Origin: Anaerolineaceae bacterium | GTDB lineage: Bacteria > Chloroflexota > Anaerolineae > Anaerolineales > Anaerolineaceae | DNA length: 58,277 bases | Direction of reading: 5' to 3' | Assembly (NCBI GenBank): GCA_003524305.1 | Contig: DQHW01000028.1 | Coordinates: 47,548 to 105,824, forward strand | Part shown: piece by piece, positions 51,781-58,277 of the stretch | Layout: each line of letters begins with the position of its first letter | Position numbering within the stretch: position 1 is the first letter of the stretch | The notes under the pieces: model-generated | Told to the model about the DNA's origin: nothing | What the model saw: only the letters and a program-made list of their open reading frames with translations | Database searches by the model: none | Translations under genes and position numbers: made by a program

Positions 51781-52794
51781 ATGGGTATAAAGTACTCATC
51801 TTTTGCAATCCGCGGCATTGACGTCAGCCAGTTTAACGGCACCATCGACTGGACGAAGGTCAGCGCCAATTTTTCAGGTATCAGGGTGGGCTATGGCCGC
51901 ACCATCGATACCAAGTTTAAAGAAAATTGGCTGAATTCCAAAGGCAAGGTCAACCGCATCCCCTATTGGTATATGGATTATTACTCCAACCATACCTCGG
52001 GAGCGACCGTGAACGGCATGGCGGATGCAGATTGGGGCAAGGAGCAGGCTGAAACTTGTTGGGCTGCACTAAAAAACGACCCCGATGGCAGCATCTTTCT
52101 GGATATTGAAAACGGTAATCCCTCTTACGCCCCGGCCATTTCAACGGTGTCGGTCAGGGCGCAGGCAATTGCCAAAGCCTTTCTTGAGCGCATGGACGAG
52201 TTGAATAGCAAACGCAACGGCATTTATTGTTCGTTGGGGTTGTTAAACTGGTTCAGTTCGTGGTTCAAAGACCGCCCCTTGTGGGTGGCCTGGTACAACG
52301 AAAATCAATCGCCGCAGACCGTTTTAAGTTCTGTTGCAGCAACCGGTTGGCTCGGCAAGTGCCTGATGTGGCAATACGCCTCTGATGGCGACATGGATGA
52401 TAACGGCACCGGCGACGGCGTTGCCATGGGCATGCAGTACAAAACACTGGATTTAAACGCCTGGGTTGGAACGAGCGCCCAATACACCGAATTATTTGGC
52501 AAGGAGGTACAACAAGTGGCTCTATACAAGGTCAAGATCTTGATCTACAACTTAACTGTACGCACAGGCCCGGGGGTGCTTTATCCGCGTTTGCGCAGGG
52601 CAGACTTCCCCGGGGAATATTATATTTACGAAGAAAAGAACGGCTTTGGCCGTATCAGCGACATTAAATCTGAATGGCTCAGCCTCTCATCGGATTATGT
52701 TGAAAAGATCAACATCTCAACACCGCCCCCGGCTGAATTAACGGATGCCGAAAAACTGGCACGACTGTGGGCTGCACATCCTGAACTGCATTAG
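51781..52794 (+). CDS. GH25 lysozyme (muramidase) with SH3-like domain
   Basis: A 337-residue peptidoglycan hydrolase. The GH25 core (1-215) begins GIDVSQFNGTIDW (D14) and has the catalytic D-x-E pair D108/E110 in FLDIENG, then WVAWYN and LMWQYASDGD. About 240-305 is an SH3b-like wall-binding unit (YNLTVRTGPGVLYPRLR). No signal peptide is visible, so export would need a holin or lysis, as for phage endolysins. ATG 51781 is set by GGAG 7 bases upstream. No other phage gene is adjacent. The C-terminus ends DAEKLARLWAAHPELH. Confidence 0.92.
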   Translation: MGIKYSSFAIRGIDVSQFNGTIDWTKVSANFSGIRVGYGRTIDTKFKENWLNSKGKVNRIPYWYMDYYSNHTSGATVNGMADADWGKEQAETCWAALKNDPDGSIFLDIENGNPSYAPAISTVSVRAQAIAKAFLERMDELNSKRNGIYCSLGLLNWFSSWFKDRPLWVAWYNENQSPQTVLSSVAATGWLGKCLMWQYASDGDMDDNGTGDGVAMGMQYKTLDLNAWVGTSAQYTELFGKEVQQVALYKVKILIYNLTVRTGPGVLYPRLRRADFPGEYYIYEEKNGFGRISDIKSEWLSLSSDYVEKINISTPPPAELTDAEKLARLWAAHPELH

Positions 52795-52811
52795 TTTGAT
52801 TGTGTTAATCA

Positions 52812-52846
52812 AAAACAGAGTGCAATTTTACTGCGCTCTGTTTTTT
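52812..52846. terminator. Terminator between GH25 and STAS-like genes
   Basis: Stem AAACAGAG-T-GCA with TGC-G-CTCTGTTT and a T run. It lies between convergent genes and may serve both. Confidence 0.75.
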
Positions 52847-52857
52847 GTAATCTATCT

Positions 52858-53229
52858 TTATTCTGTTTTCAGCCAATTTATCGCTGACGTGTTGTTCGAA
52901 AATACCCGGTAGTTGATTCCCCGGTTTTCACACACGGTTTCAAGAAACCTGAAGTGTTCTTTATACCTTTCAGGGATGACCGCCGCCAACCTGACATTCA
53001 AGGGCATACCCGTATTTTTTATCTCTTCAGGCCGGTTGAATACTTCAATCGTCTTTCCTGTGATGAAATTGATTTCGGTGTGGTCCAACAGACAGCGGAG
53101 TGAGCGATGTTCTTTCATGGCTAACATAATGCTCTTCACCATTTCACTTGAGCTTTTCGCATCCGCATAGCCGTGGGTTTTTACAACCACTATTTTATCG
53201 TCTGATACATATGAAATATCGACTTCCAT
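52858..53229 (-). CDS. SpoIIAA/STAS-like protein
   Basis: A 123-residue soluble protein. The alternation of VDISYVSDDKIVVVKTHGYAD, VKSIMLAMKEHRSLRCLLDH and IPERYKEHFRFLETVCENRG suggests the SpoIIAA-like STAS fold, often a regulator or lipid-binding module. ATG 53229 is preferred over an upstream GTG because AAAGGA lies 4 bases before it. Monocistronic. The role is unknown; the fold assignment is moderate. Confidence 0.7.
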   Translation of the reverse strand: MEVDISYVSDDKIVVVKTHGYADAKSSSEMVKSIMLAMKEHRSLRCLLDHTEINFITGKTIEVFNRPEEIKNTGMPLNVRLAAVIPERYKEHFRFLETVCENRGINYRVFSNNTSAINWLKTE

Positions 53230-53448
53230 ATTTTCCTTTAAACGAAAACCATATTTCACTGTGCATCCAATTATTACCAACCCGTTTTATTGGACTATGA
53301 TCAATTGTAATACCGGATGATGATTGATATGGTATATCTATCTCTGGAAATCGCGCGGGGAATACTCGTTCCAGTTTGAGTACATGTATCTGCCGGAATT
53401 AACTATAATTTGATTTAGATTATTTTCAATTGTGTTGAGGCTGACAGG

Positions 53449-54396
53449 ATGACAAAAGCTTCTCTTCGAAATTATCTTTATATCCTTTATGTATTTGTAC
53501 TGACAACACTTGTGTTTATCTTATATATGTATCTTTCTGAAAATGATCGATTCAGTCCCTTTGTCTCAACCTTTGACCCTGCAGCCCAAAAGCCTTTCGT
53601 ATATCGAGTCTTACCTTCCTTGATCATTAATGCTTTCTCGTTATTAACCGGGGCGGCGCCAACATTTTCCGCCATCCTGTTCATGTATTTTTCTCTTTTG
53701 AGTTTCTTTTTTACCTATGCTTCGCTGGTTAAGCTTATCCTTCCAAAGGTTAGTCCATTTTTAAGCATGCTTTTTCCTGCAGTTGGGCTTATCCCTTTTC
53801 TTATTAAAAGCAGACATGTTTATGATTTTCCAATTCTTTTCCTTTTTACCCTGGCTTATTATTTTCTTGAAAGAAAAGAATTCGGCAAGTATTTAATCAT
53901 ATTTTTGCTTGCCTCTCTAACCAAAGAAACAGCGATATTTCTTGTATTATTTTTCGCGCTTCATTTTAGAGATCTCGGAAGGAAACAATTCTTTAAAATT
54001 ATTATCAGCCAAGTACTGATATTCGGCATCATCCGTGGCATCTTGATGTTTGTTTTTCGAGAAAACCCCGGCGGTGATGTGCAATTTCATTTTTCTGACC
54101 AGGTTAATTCTTTATATAGCCATCCAGCGGCCGCGGTATTGCTGTTGGCCTGCATTGCCTCTATTTTTCTCGTTGGAATGACAACCAGGGGCTCTTTTTC
54201 AAGATTTATTAAAGACGCCTTCCTGGCTGTCGGAATCCCTATAGCAATACTTTATTTATTGTTTGGCGTTCCATTTGAGATCAGGGTCTTTTTGGAAGTA
54301 TTCCCCGTCATTTCAATATTATTCACATTGAAAATTATTGACCTCATTGTGAAGATAAAAAGCAAGACGAAAAGAATACTTGATTTGGACGAATAA
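53449..54396 (+). CDS. Polytopic membrane protein, glycosyltransferase-C-like
   Basis: A 315-residue protein with about eight to nine hydrophobic segments. The N-terminal external loop has QKPFVYRVLP, a motif often seen in GT-C-type mannosyltransferase-like or DUF2029-type proteins, and a later KETAIFLVLFF is also typical of that clan. A basic C-terminal tail (KIKSKTKR) ends inside. ATG 53449 follows GAGGCTGACAGG. It is AT-rich and the last gene before the repeat zone. Function not assigned. Confidence 0.75.
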   Translation: MTKASLRNYLYILYVFVLTTLVFILYMYLSENDRFSPFVSTFDPAAQKPFVYRVLPSLIINAFSLLTGAAPTFSAILFMYFSLLSFFFTYASLVKLILPKVSPFLSMLFPAVGLIPFLIKSRHVYDFPILFLFTLAYYFLERKEFGKYLIIFLLASLTKETAIFLVLFFALHFRDLGRKQFFKIIISQVLIFGIIRGILMFVFRENPGGDVQFHFSDQVNSLYSHPAAAVLLLACIASIFLVGMTTRGSFSRFIKDAFLAVGIPIAILYLLFGVPFEIRVFLEVFPVISILFTLKIIDLIVKIKSKTKRILDLDE

Positions 54397-54550
54397 GACG
54401 CGTCTGCGATACACCCGTGTTATTGTCATTGGGAACCCTGCACTTGCGGTGAAGCAATTTTTTGTGTGGGTTCGTTCGCAGCAATTATAATGGGGTGGGT
54501 TCGAGTGTCGCAGTCTGTGCGCTGAGTGTGTAATGCGGTAATTATGGTAG

Positions 54551-54569
54551 GGTGCATCCGCGATGCACC
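54551..54569. repeat. Short hairpin repeat GGTGCATC-CGC-GATGCACC, copy 1
   Basis: Perfect 8-bp arms; an identical copy lies at 57961-57979. Both are preceded by GTA, recalling the MITE-like element ends at 24210. Confidence 0.75.
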
Positions 54570-54576
54570 TGAGGCA

Positions 54577-54948
54577 TTGTCATTGCGAACCCTGCTTCTA
54601 ATACTCCTAAAAATGTCATCATAACCAAGGGCTCATAATTGACATACATGTAACTCATGTCAGGGTGAAGCACAAAGTCCCCGCATGGGGAATCCCCAAC
54701 AAGTGTAATTGTCATTGCGAACCCTGCTTCTTATACTCCTAAAATTGTCATCTTAACCAAAGGCTCACAATTGACACACAAGAAACTCATGTCAGGGTGA
54801 AGCACTTAGTCCCCGCATGGGGAATCCCCACCAAGTGTAATTGTCATTGCGAACCCTGCTTCTAATACTCCTAAAAATGTCATCATAACCAAGGGCTGAT
54901 GATTGACATACATGTAACTCATGTCAGGGTGAAGCAATCCCCACTAAG
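54577..54948 (+). repeat. Tandem array, 132-bp period, about 2.8 copies
   Basis: Units start at 54577, 54709 and 54841 with TTGTCATTGCGAACCCTGCT. Each contains CTCATGTCAGGGTGAAGCA; the first two end CCGCATGGGGAATCCCC, while the third lacks about 18 nt there. Units 1 and 3 are closest. The unit is too long and lacks spacers, so it is not CRISPR. A related single copy lies inverted at 33360-33441. Confidence 0.85.
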
Positions 54949-55016
54949 ATTTTGTTTCTATCCTTTTGGCTACCAAGTGTTTTATGAATAGAGCTCTGAT
55001 GAACCTGTTTTTTACA

Positions 55017-55063
55017 GGCTCCTCTTGTCCTTTCGCTTCGCTGCGGGACGACTCGGAGCAGGG
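55017..55063. repeat. Structured GGCTCCTC...GACTCGGAGC repeat, copy A
   Basis: Nested inverted repeat: GCTCC / GGAGC outside and CGCTTCGCTGCG inside. Related copies are at 57998-58128 (expanded) and 58132-58177. The complement ends GAGGAGCC, like the tRNA-Asn 3' end. Confidence 0.6.
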
Positions 55064-55070
55064 TGATGAT

Positions 55071-55108
55071 GTTAAAAAAGATCGCCTTTAAGGGCGATCT
55101 TTTTTAAC
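55071..55108 (-). terminator. Terminator beside displaced tRNA 3' end
   Basis: A 16-bp perfect stem (GTTAAAAAAGATCGCC and complement) with a 6-nt loop, directly adjacent to the tRNA-derived fragment, mirroring the tRNA terminator at 58183-58226. Confidence 0.75.
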
Positions 55109-55109
55109 A

Positions 55110-55183
55110 GGCTCCTCGTCGAAGACTCGAATTATTATCCCCGAATGGGGGACGCCTGCACCCTTTGGGTGTCGAACCTAGCG
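55110..55183 (-). other. Displaced tRNA-Asn 3' fragment, putative attachment site
   Basis: 55110-55131 is identical over 22 nt to the tRNA-Asn 3' end (58227-58248). 55172-55183 is identical over 12 nt to its T-arm/variable part (58251-58262). A 40-nt insert with two small hairpins separates them. Orientation equals that of the real tRNA, as expected for the distal end of a tRNA-integrated island. Confidence 0.7.
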
Positions 55184-55318
55184 AGATAATGTTCATGCCT
55201 CGTACGTATACATTTTTTTAGTTGCGCTAATTGGAATTGTTGGTAAATTATCAAAATTATATATTTGAGGAATATTCATTTTTACTAAATCAAAGATTAG
55301 TATTAAAAAGAATCCAAC

Positions 55319-55981
55319 TTAAGGAGTAAAAGCATTTATAAAATTTTCAAAACTATTAATATGCCCTGTAGTTTTCAATCTCCTCGTGATTTGATCTACA
55401 TAATTATTATGAGTTAACACTATTGGATTGTGTTTTGAATAAGTAATACCTGTGTATCTATCATTTACTGCTTTATGGAGGTATTTAAATGCAAATTCTA
55501 CTCTTCCCATATCTTCATCAGGATAATCGGGTAATAATTCGGGGTCTTGGTAAATCACATTGTAGAATCTCTGAAAACTGAGTAATTTGTGATCTTGTGG
55601 ATGTCTTCGGAAAATTACCTGATTAGCTAATCCCCAACATTCTAAACAAAAATATTGAATGATTATTTCAACCGGCTTATTACAATGATATTGAATTACA
55701 CAATCGGCAATTTCCTTGAATTTTTCTTGATAGCTTAATTCCTCTGAATCAATTGCAATAACTAATTTATCAATGTTTGGATAATTATTTACATCTTCAA
55801 TTGCGGCAGGAATATTTTTTGTTTTTATATAAGGGTATCCGCCACCACAAAAAACATAAAAATGGTTATTTTGTATATCTTCTAGATTAAATACTTGATT
55901 CACTTGTGGATTAAAATATTTAATCCAAGTTGGATAGATTTTCCTTTCACCCTCCCCTTCAACAAGTACATAGTAATTCAT
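55319..55981 (-). CDS. TOPRIM-like (RloB/DUF4276/OLD-type) nuclease-like protein
   Basis: A 220-residue protein. The N-terminus YYVLVEGEGERKIYPTW supplies a TOPRIM-like Glu (E8, with E10 and E12), and LVIAIDSEEL (D78, E80) the acidic pair. A Cys-rich centre (YFCLECWGLANQV) and LTHNNYVDQI follow. This resembles the small effector of two-gene ATPase-TOPRIM defence modules such as AbiL (RloB) or PARIS (DUF4435), but I cannot place it in one family. Its start overlaps the ATPase stop by 4 bases (coupled). Strongly AT-rich, unlike the chromosome. Nuclease activity is inferred. Confidence 0.75.
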   Translation of the reverse strand: MNYYVLVEGEGERKIYPTWIKYFNPQVNQVFNLEDIQNNHFYVFCGGGYPYIKTKNIPAAIEDVNNYPNIDKLVIAIDSEELSYQEKFKEIADCVIQYHCNKPVEIIIQYFCLECWGLANQVIFRRHPQDHKLLSFQRFYNVIYQDPELLPDYPDEDMGRVEFAFKYLHKAVNDRYTGITYSKHNPIVLTHNNYVDQITRRLKTTGHINSFENFINAFTP

Positions 55982-57105
55982 TTCACGCCTTCAAAATAAA
56001 AGGGGTCATTCATGAGCTGTGAAAATGCATCTTGTTTTGATTTACCATATTTATCCACAATAGCGTTTCCAAATTGAATATCAATATTTTTCTTTTCTCT
56101 ATGGAATACAAACCAATTTTTTGTTGGAATATTTGAAATTAAGTAAGGATGGTGACTGGTTATAATATATTGATGCTTGTTATCTTGTTCTTTCAAAAAA
56201 TTCGGTAAAAAATCAATAGCATTGGTACCTAACGAATTTTCATACTCATCTAATAGGTATATGCCTTCGGGTGGCAAAATATAATAATCTGTAAGAATTA
56301 ATAAGACCTTCTGCATACCAGATGATAGATCGCGCAGTTGGATTAACTCCGGATTACCTTTTTCTTGAATACAAAAAGTGGGAATTAAACCTGGTATTGA
56401 AATTGATTTGTTTAATTCTCTTAAATCAACAATTTTAATATTTTCAATAAAGGGAAAAACTGATTTAAAGTTTTTGCATATTTCCTCAAAATATGCTGGG
56501 AAATATTTGTTTAATAAATATAAGTTGAGATTTAGTGGAAAATCACCTGATAATATTTTTTCGATACTAATATCTTTTACGTTAGTATAAAAAGTATCAG
56601 GCAAGGAGCCATATTCTGTGACTCTTATCAATGCGTCCATTGAAAAGTGTTTGCGAAGAATTGAGCTGAATCCAGCAATAATAGGACTAATAATTTCTTC
56701 ATCGCTGAGTATTTTTAATCCCGATTGATCAACAGATAATTTCGGTAATTCTTTGCCTTGAAAGAAAAACTTGTTATTGTCCCGCTCAAAAACTGTTTGG
56801 TTCTTTATGTTATCTATTAATTTTTCTTTATTAACTATTGGTTTTTGTGTAGATTCAGATTTTATAACATCAATCATCCAAGAGTATTTGTTTTCTTGAA
56901 TTTGAATATCCATTTCCCAATGTCCGTCACGCAAACCGGCTTTTGGATCTGCGATAGATGATCCAATATTAAATAATGTGTTTAAAAATCTTGTCTTCCC
57001 CGAACCAGAAGTTCCAACAAGGAGGTTTATTTTTCCAAAAGTGACTTTCGAAAAATTCCATCCATTAATGCCGACATCATTATATTTATAGGTAAGAAGT
57101 TTCAT
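55978..57105 (-). CDS. ABC/SMC-type ATPase of a putative defence module
   Basis: A 375-residue AAA_15/21-like ATPase. Walker A GTSGSGKT (31-38), ABC signature LSSGMQ (260-265), Walker B GIYLLDEYEN (D286, E287) and switch His ITSHHP (318-319) are all present. About 100-240 is the insert between lobes, without coiled-coil regularity. Such ATPases act as sensors or scaffolds for a TOPRIM effector, here the next gene, whose ATG overlaps this stop. ATG 57105 follows AAAGGAG. The pair lies in AT-rich DNA between tRNA-Asn and its displaced 3' end. The trigger is unknown. Confidence 0.88.
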   Translation of the reverse strand: MKLLTYKYNDVGINGWNFSKVTFGKINLLVGTSGSGKTRFLNTLFNIGSSIADPKAGLRDGHWEMDIQIQENKYSWMIDVIKSESTQKPIVNKEKLIDNIKNQTVFERDNNKFFFQGKELPKLSVDQSGLKILSDEEIISPIIAGFSSILRKHFSMDALIRVTEYGSLPDTFYTNVKDISIEKILSGDFPLNLNLYLLNKYFPAYFEEICKNFKSVFPFIENIKIVDLRELNKSISIPGLIPTFCIQEKGNPELIQLRDLSSGMQKVLLILTDYYILPPEGIYLLDEYENSLGTNAIDFLPNFLKEQDNKHQYIITSHHPYLISNIPTKNWFVFHREKKNIDIQFGNAIVDKYGKSKQDAFSQLMNDPFYFEGVK

Positions 57106-57174
57106 TTATCTCCTTTTTTTGCGGATAACATTCCATTTAACCCCAGTTAATATCCTGCATTATATATATCTATA

Positions 57175-57414
57175 CTATTTTAGCAGTGATTCAATATTGA
57201 TTTTTGCTTCACGTAATTGATCCGTCATGGATTCCATGGAATCATAATTTGGCAAGAATATTTTGTAAAATTCTTTTACAGCTTCCATCTGTTTTTCTTT
57301 GTCTTCAGTATTCTGCATTTCATTTTGAATTTCTAACATTCTGAGAAACATGGTCATCATTGGTAATTGAGTCAAAATAGTTAGAGACAAATTTATTATA
57401 TACCAATAAGGCAA
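57175..57414 (-). CDS. Small membrane-anchored protein of the island
   Basis: A 79-residue ORF with one N-terminal helix (YIINLSLTILTQLPMMTMFL) and an acidic/basic helical tail (EIQNEMQNTEDKEKQMEAVK). Start TTG 57414 with AGAGGGG nearby; an internal ATG (M19 or M20) would remove the helix. It lies 69 bases upstream of the ATPase on the same strand and could be a third component. No family recognised. Confidence 0.5.
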   Translation of the reverse strand: MPYWYIINLSLTILTQLPMMTMFLRMLEIQNEMQNTEDKEKQMEAVKEFYKIFLPNYDSMESMTDQLREAKINIESLLK

Positions 57415-57960
57415 TTTCCCCTCTTGACAAAATAGAATATAAGTTCTAATATCTAACCATTATAAGGTATTGCTCTTTTCCAACTGAATATCCACGGCGG
57501 TTTCGCAATACTATTCGAGTATTCGGATTCGTTCCTTTCGACCCCGCATATTTTTTTCTGGAACAATTCGAATCACCCAAACACGCCTAACCGATTCGTT
57601 TTCCATGTGCCCGAGCGACGCGAACTTTGCGCACCCGAGCGAAGCGAGAGGTGACTGAAGGGTATTTGTTTTCGATTTCGCGATCTTTCCTGGCACTTGC
57701 TGCCAGTGCAAGTGTGCGCCCCTCATGACCCTCGTTCTTTGAGGGCGAGCGGTTTTTGCGAGAGGGGTTCTTGAAACAAAAACGAATCATTTGGCTCTCA
57801 AAAAATCCGAAAATCGAGATTGAAAAGTGCCATTTCATAGGACAATTGATGAATCGTGCATAAAAACGAATACTAAACAAATCATTGATTTTTTATCGAG
57901 TCGTTTTAGTCGTTTTCTTTTTTAAGACGAATACGAATAAATAAAAAATGGCACTAGTAG

Positions 57961-57979
57961 GGTGCATCCGCGATGCACC
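57961..57979. repeat. Short hairpin repeat GGTGCATC-CGC-GATGCACC, copy 2
   Basis: Identical to 54551-54569; together they lie on either side of the island. Confidence 0.75.
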
Positions 57980-58131
57980 ACTCTGCTTTATTAATAAGGC
58001 TCCTCTTGCCCTGCGATCTTTGCATCCCCACGATCTTTGTGCCCCCGAATGGTTTTTATGAGAGGGGCGAGCCGATCTTGCGAGAGGGACAATTCGCAAA
58101 GAGCGCTCTGGGGCGACTCGGAGCAGGGTAT

Positions 58132-58177
58132 GGCTCCTCTGTCCCTCCGCTTCGCTGCGGGACGACTCGTCGTAGGG
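58132..58177. repeat. Structured GGCTCCTC repeat, copy B
   Basis: Shares CGCTTCGCTGCGGGACGACT with copy A at 55017-55063 and stands in the same place relative to the adjacent terminator. Confidence 0.65.
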
Positions 58178-58182
58178 AAAAT

Positions 58183-58226
58183 ATGATAAAAAGAGAGAGC
58201 CCAAAAGGGCTCTCTCTTTTTATCAT
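58183..58226 (-). terminator. Terminator of tRNA-Asn
   Basis: A 20-bp perfect stem (ATGATAAAAAGAGAGAGCCC and complement) with an AAAA/TTTT loop begins at the CCA end of the tRNA; CTCTTTTTATCAT is the T-rich arm. Confidence 0.85.
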
Positions 58227-58277
58227 GGCTCCTCGTCGAAGACTCGAACTTCGAACCTAGCGGTTAACAGCCGCCCG
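58226..58277 (-). tRNA. tRNA-Asn (GTT), 5' part outside window
   Basis: On the minus strand the anticodon arm GGCTGTTAACC with anticodon GTT, then TAGGTTCG, the T arm CGAAG-TTCGAGT-CTTCG, acceptor strand ACGAGGA, discriminator G and encoded CCA. The 5' half lies beyond the right edge. The 3' end faces the island and is duplicated at 55110-55131. Confidence 0.9.

Larger units (their letters stand above)
54397..55318. other. Gene-free repeat-rich zone
   Basis: About 920 bases without a supported gene. In order it holds a degenerate array copy (54419-54456), a 9-bp-arm hairpin (54551-54569), the 132-bp tandem array, a structured GGCTCCTC repeat, a terminator and a displaced tRNA-Asn 3' end. Confidence 0.8.
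57415..58182. other. Gene-free island end with repeats
   Basis: About 770 bases without a supported gene. It has many short inverted repeats (TGGCAC-TTGC-TGCCA type near 57690; CTCGTTCTTTGAGGGCGAG near 57731), the second GGTGCATC hairpin (57961-57979) and two GGCTCCTC repeats. Overlapping short ORFs have no protein-like features. Confidence 0.7.

Noticed and set aside
54577..54948. Possible CRISPR array
   Set aside because: The units are 132 bp and nearly identical along their whole length; there are no short repeats with unique spacers and no cas genes in the window.
57481..57900. Overlapping 70-100-residue ORFs in the island's right end
   Set aside because: The translations are repetitive (many R/K/E tracts), overlap in several frames and come from short inverted repeats; none looks like a protein.
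57973..58260. Plus-strand ORF ending APRRRLELRT
   Set aside because: Its end is the antisense of the tRNA T arm, a common false-gene pattern beside tRNAs.

Overview
The window looks like chromosomal DNA of a Chloroflexota bacterium, most likely class Anaerolineae. This is inferred from gene content and style: a DUF6391 protein beside RadA and HolA, Thr/Pro-rich linkers in lipoproteins, PrsW, an RNHCP protein, a short-Q-loop cytochrome bd, a glycyl radical enzyme, and no sign of LPS genes. Ribosome binding sites are often strong GGAGG, but several genes look leaderless, with a -10 box 6-9 bases before the start codon.

Layout. 0-6 kb: the C-terminal part of a chemoreceptor, small enzymes (aldo/keto reductase, HAD hydrolase), hemolysin III, and an ECF sigma factor with a small membrane partner. 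6-11.3 kb: a minus-strand operon of FadR-type regulator, glycyl radical enzyme, its radical-SAM activase and an FMN split-barrel protein; a FadR-type operator lies at the operon promoter. 11.3-20.4 kb: a Tat-signal flavodoxin, a UbiA prenyltransferase-cydAB operon, a TVP38/DedA-like membrane protein, an MFS transporter and a nucleoside phosphorylase coupled to DUF2785. 20.5-24.4 kb: an arsenic-type cluster (MFS exporter, two ArsR-type regulators, ArsM) ending in a MITE-like element with 12-bp terminal inverted repeats. 24.4-27 kb: an RNHCP zinc protein behind a long leader with two terminators, a PAS-GGDEF cyclase and a membrane protein. 27.2-30.2 kb: radA, DUF6391, holA.

30.2-33.4 kb is an AT-rich accessory block (two membrane proteins, a DUF1349 protein, a lipoprotein). 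It is bracketed by matching hairpins and a decayed copy of the galE 3' end. 33.4-47.9 kb is a long minus-strand housekeeping run: pdxS-pdxT-GNAT-VanZ-R3H ATPase-tmk-thioredoxin/cyclophilin lipoprotein-prsW, then DUF368, plsC, an NnrU/ICMT-like gene, comEC, DUF3592 and galE. The GNAT and VanZ frames extend upstream of any ATG/GTG/TTG, suggesting unusual start codons. 48-54.4 kb holds PilZ, an O-methyltransferase, a full Cache chemoreceptor, a GH25 lysozyme and a multi-pass membrane protein.

The right end (54.4-58.3 kb) is the most unusual part. Three 132-bp-period repeats precede a roughly 3.1-kb island. One side of the island is the 3' half of a tRNA-Asn gene with its terminator (window edge). 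The other is a displaced 22-nt copy of the tRNA 3' end, also with a terminator. This is the architecture left by site-specific integration into a tRNA gene. The island carries a translationally coupled pair, an ABC/SMC-type ATPase and a TOPRIM-like protein, plus a small membrane ORF. This is a strong candidate for an anti-phage defence module related in design to OLD, AbiL or PARIS but not clearly belonging to any of them.
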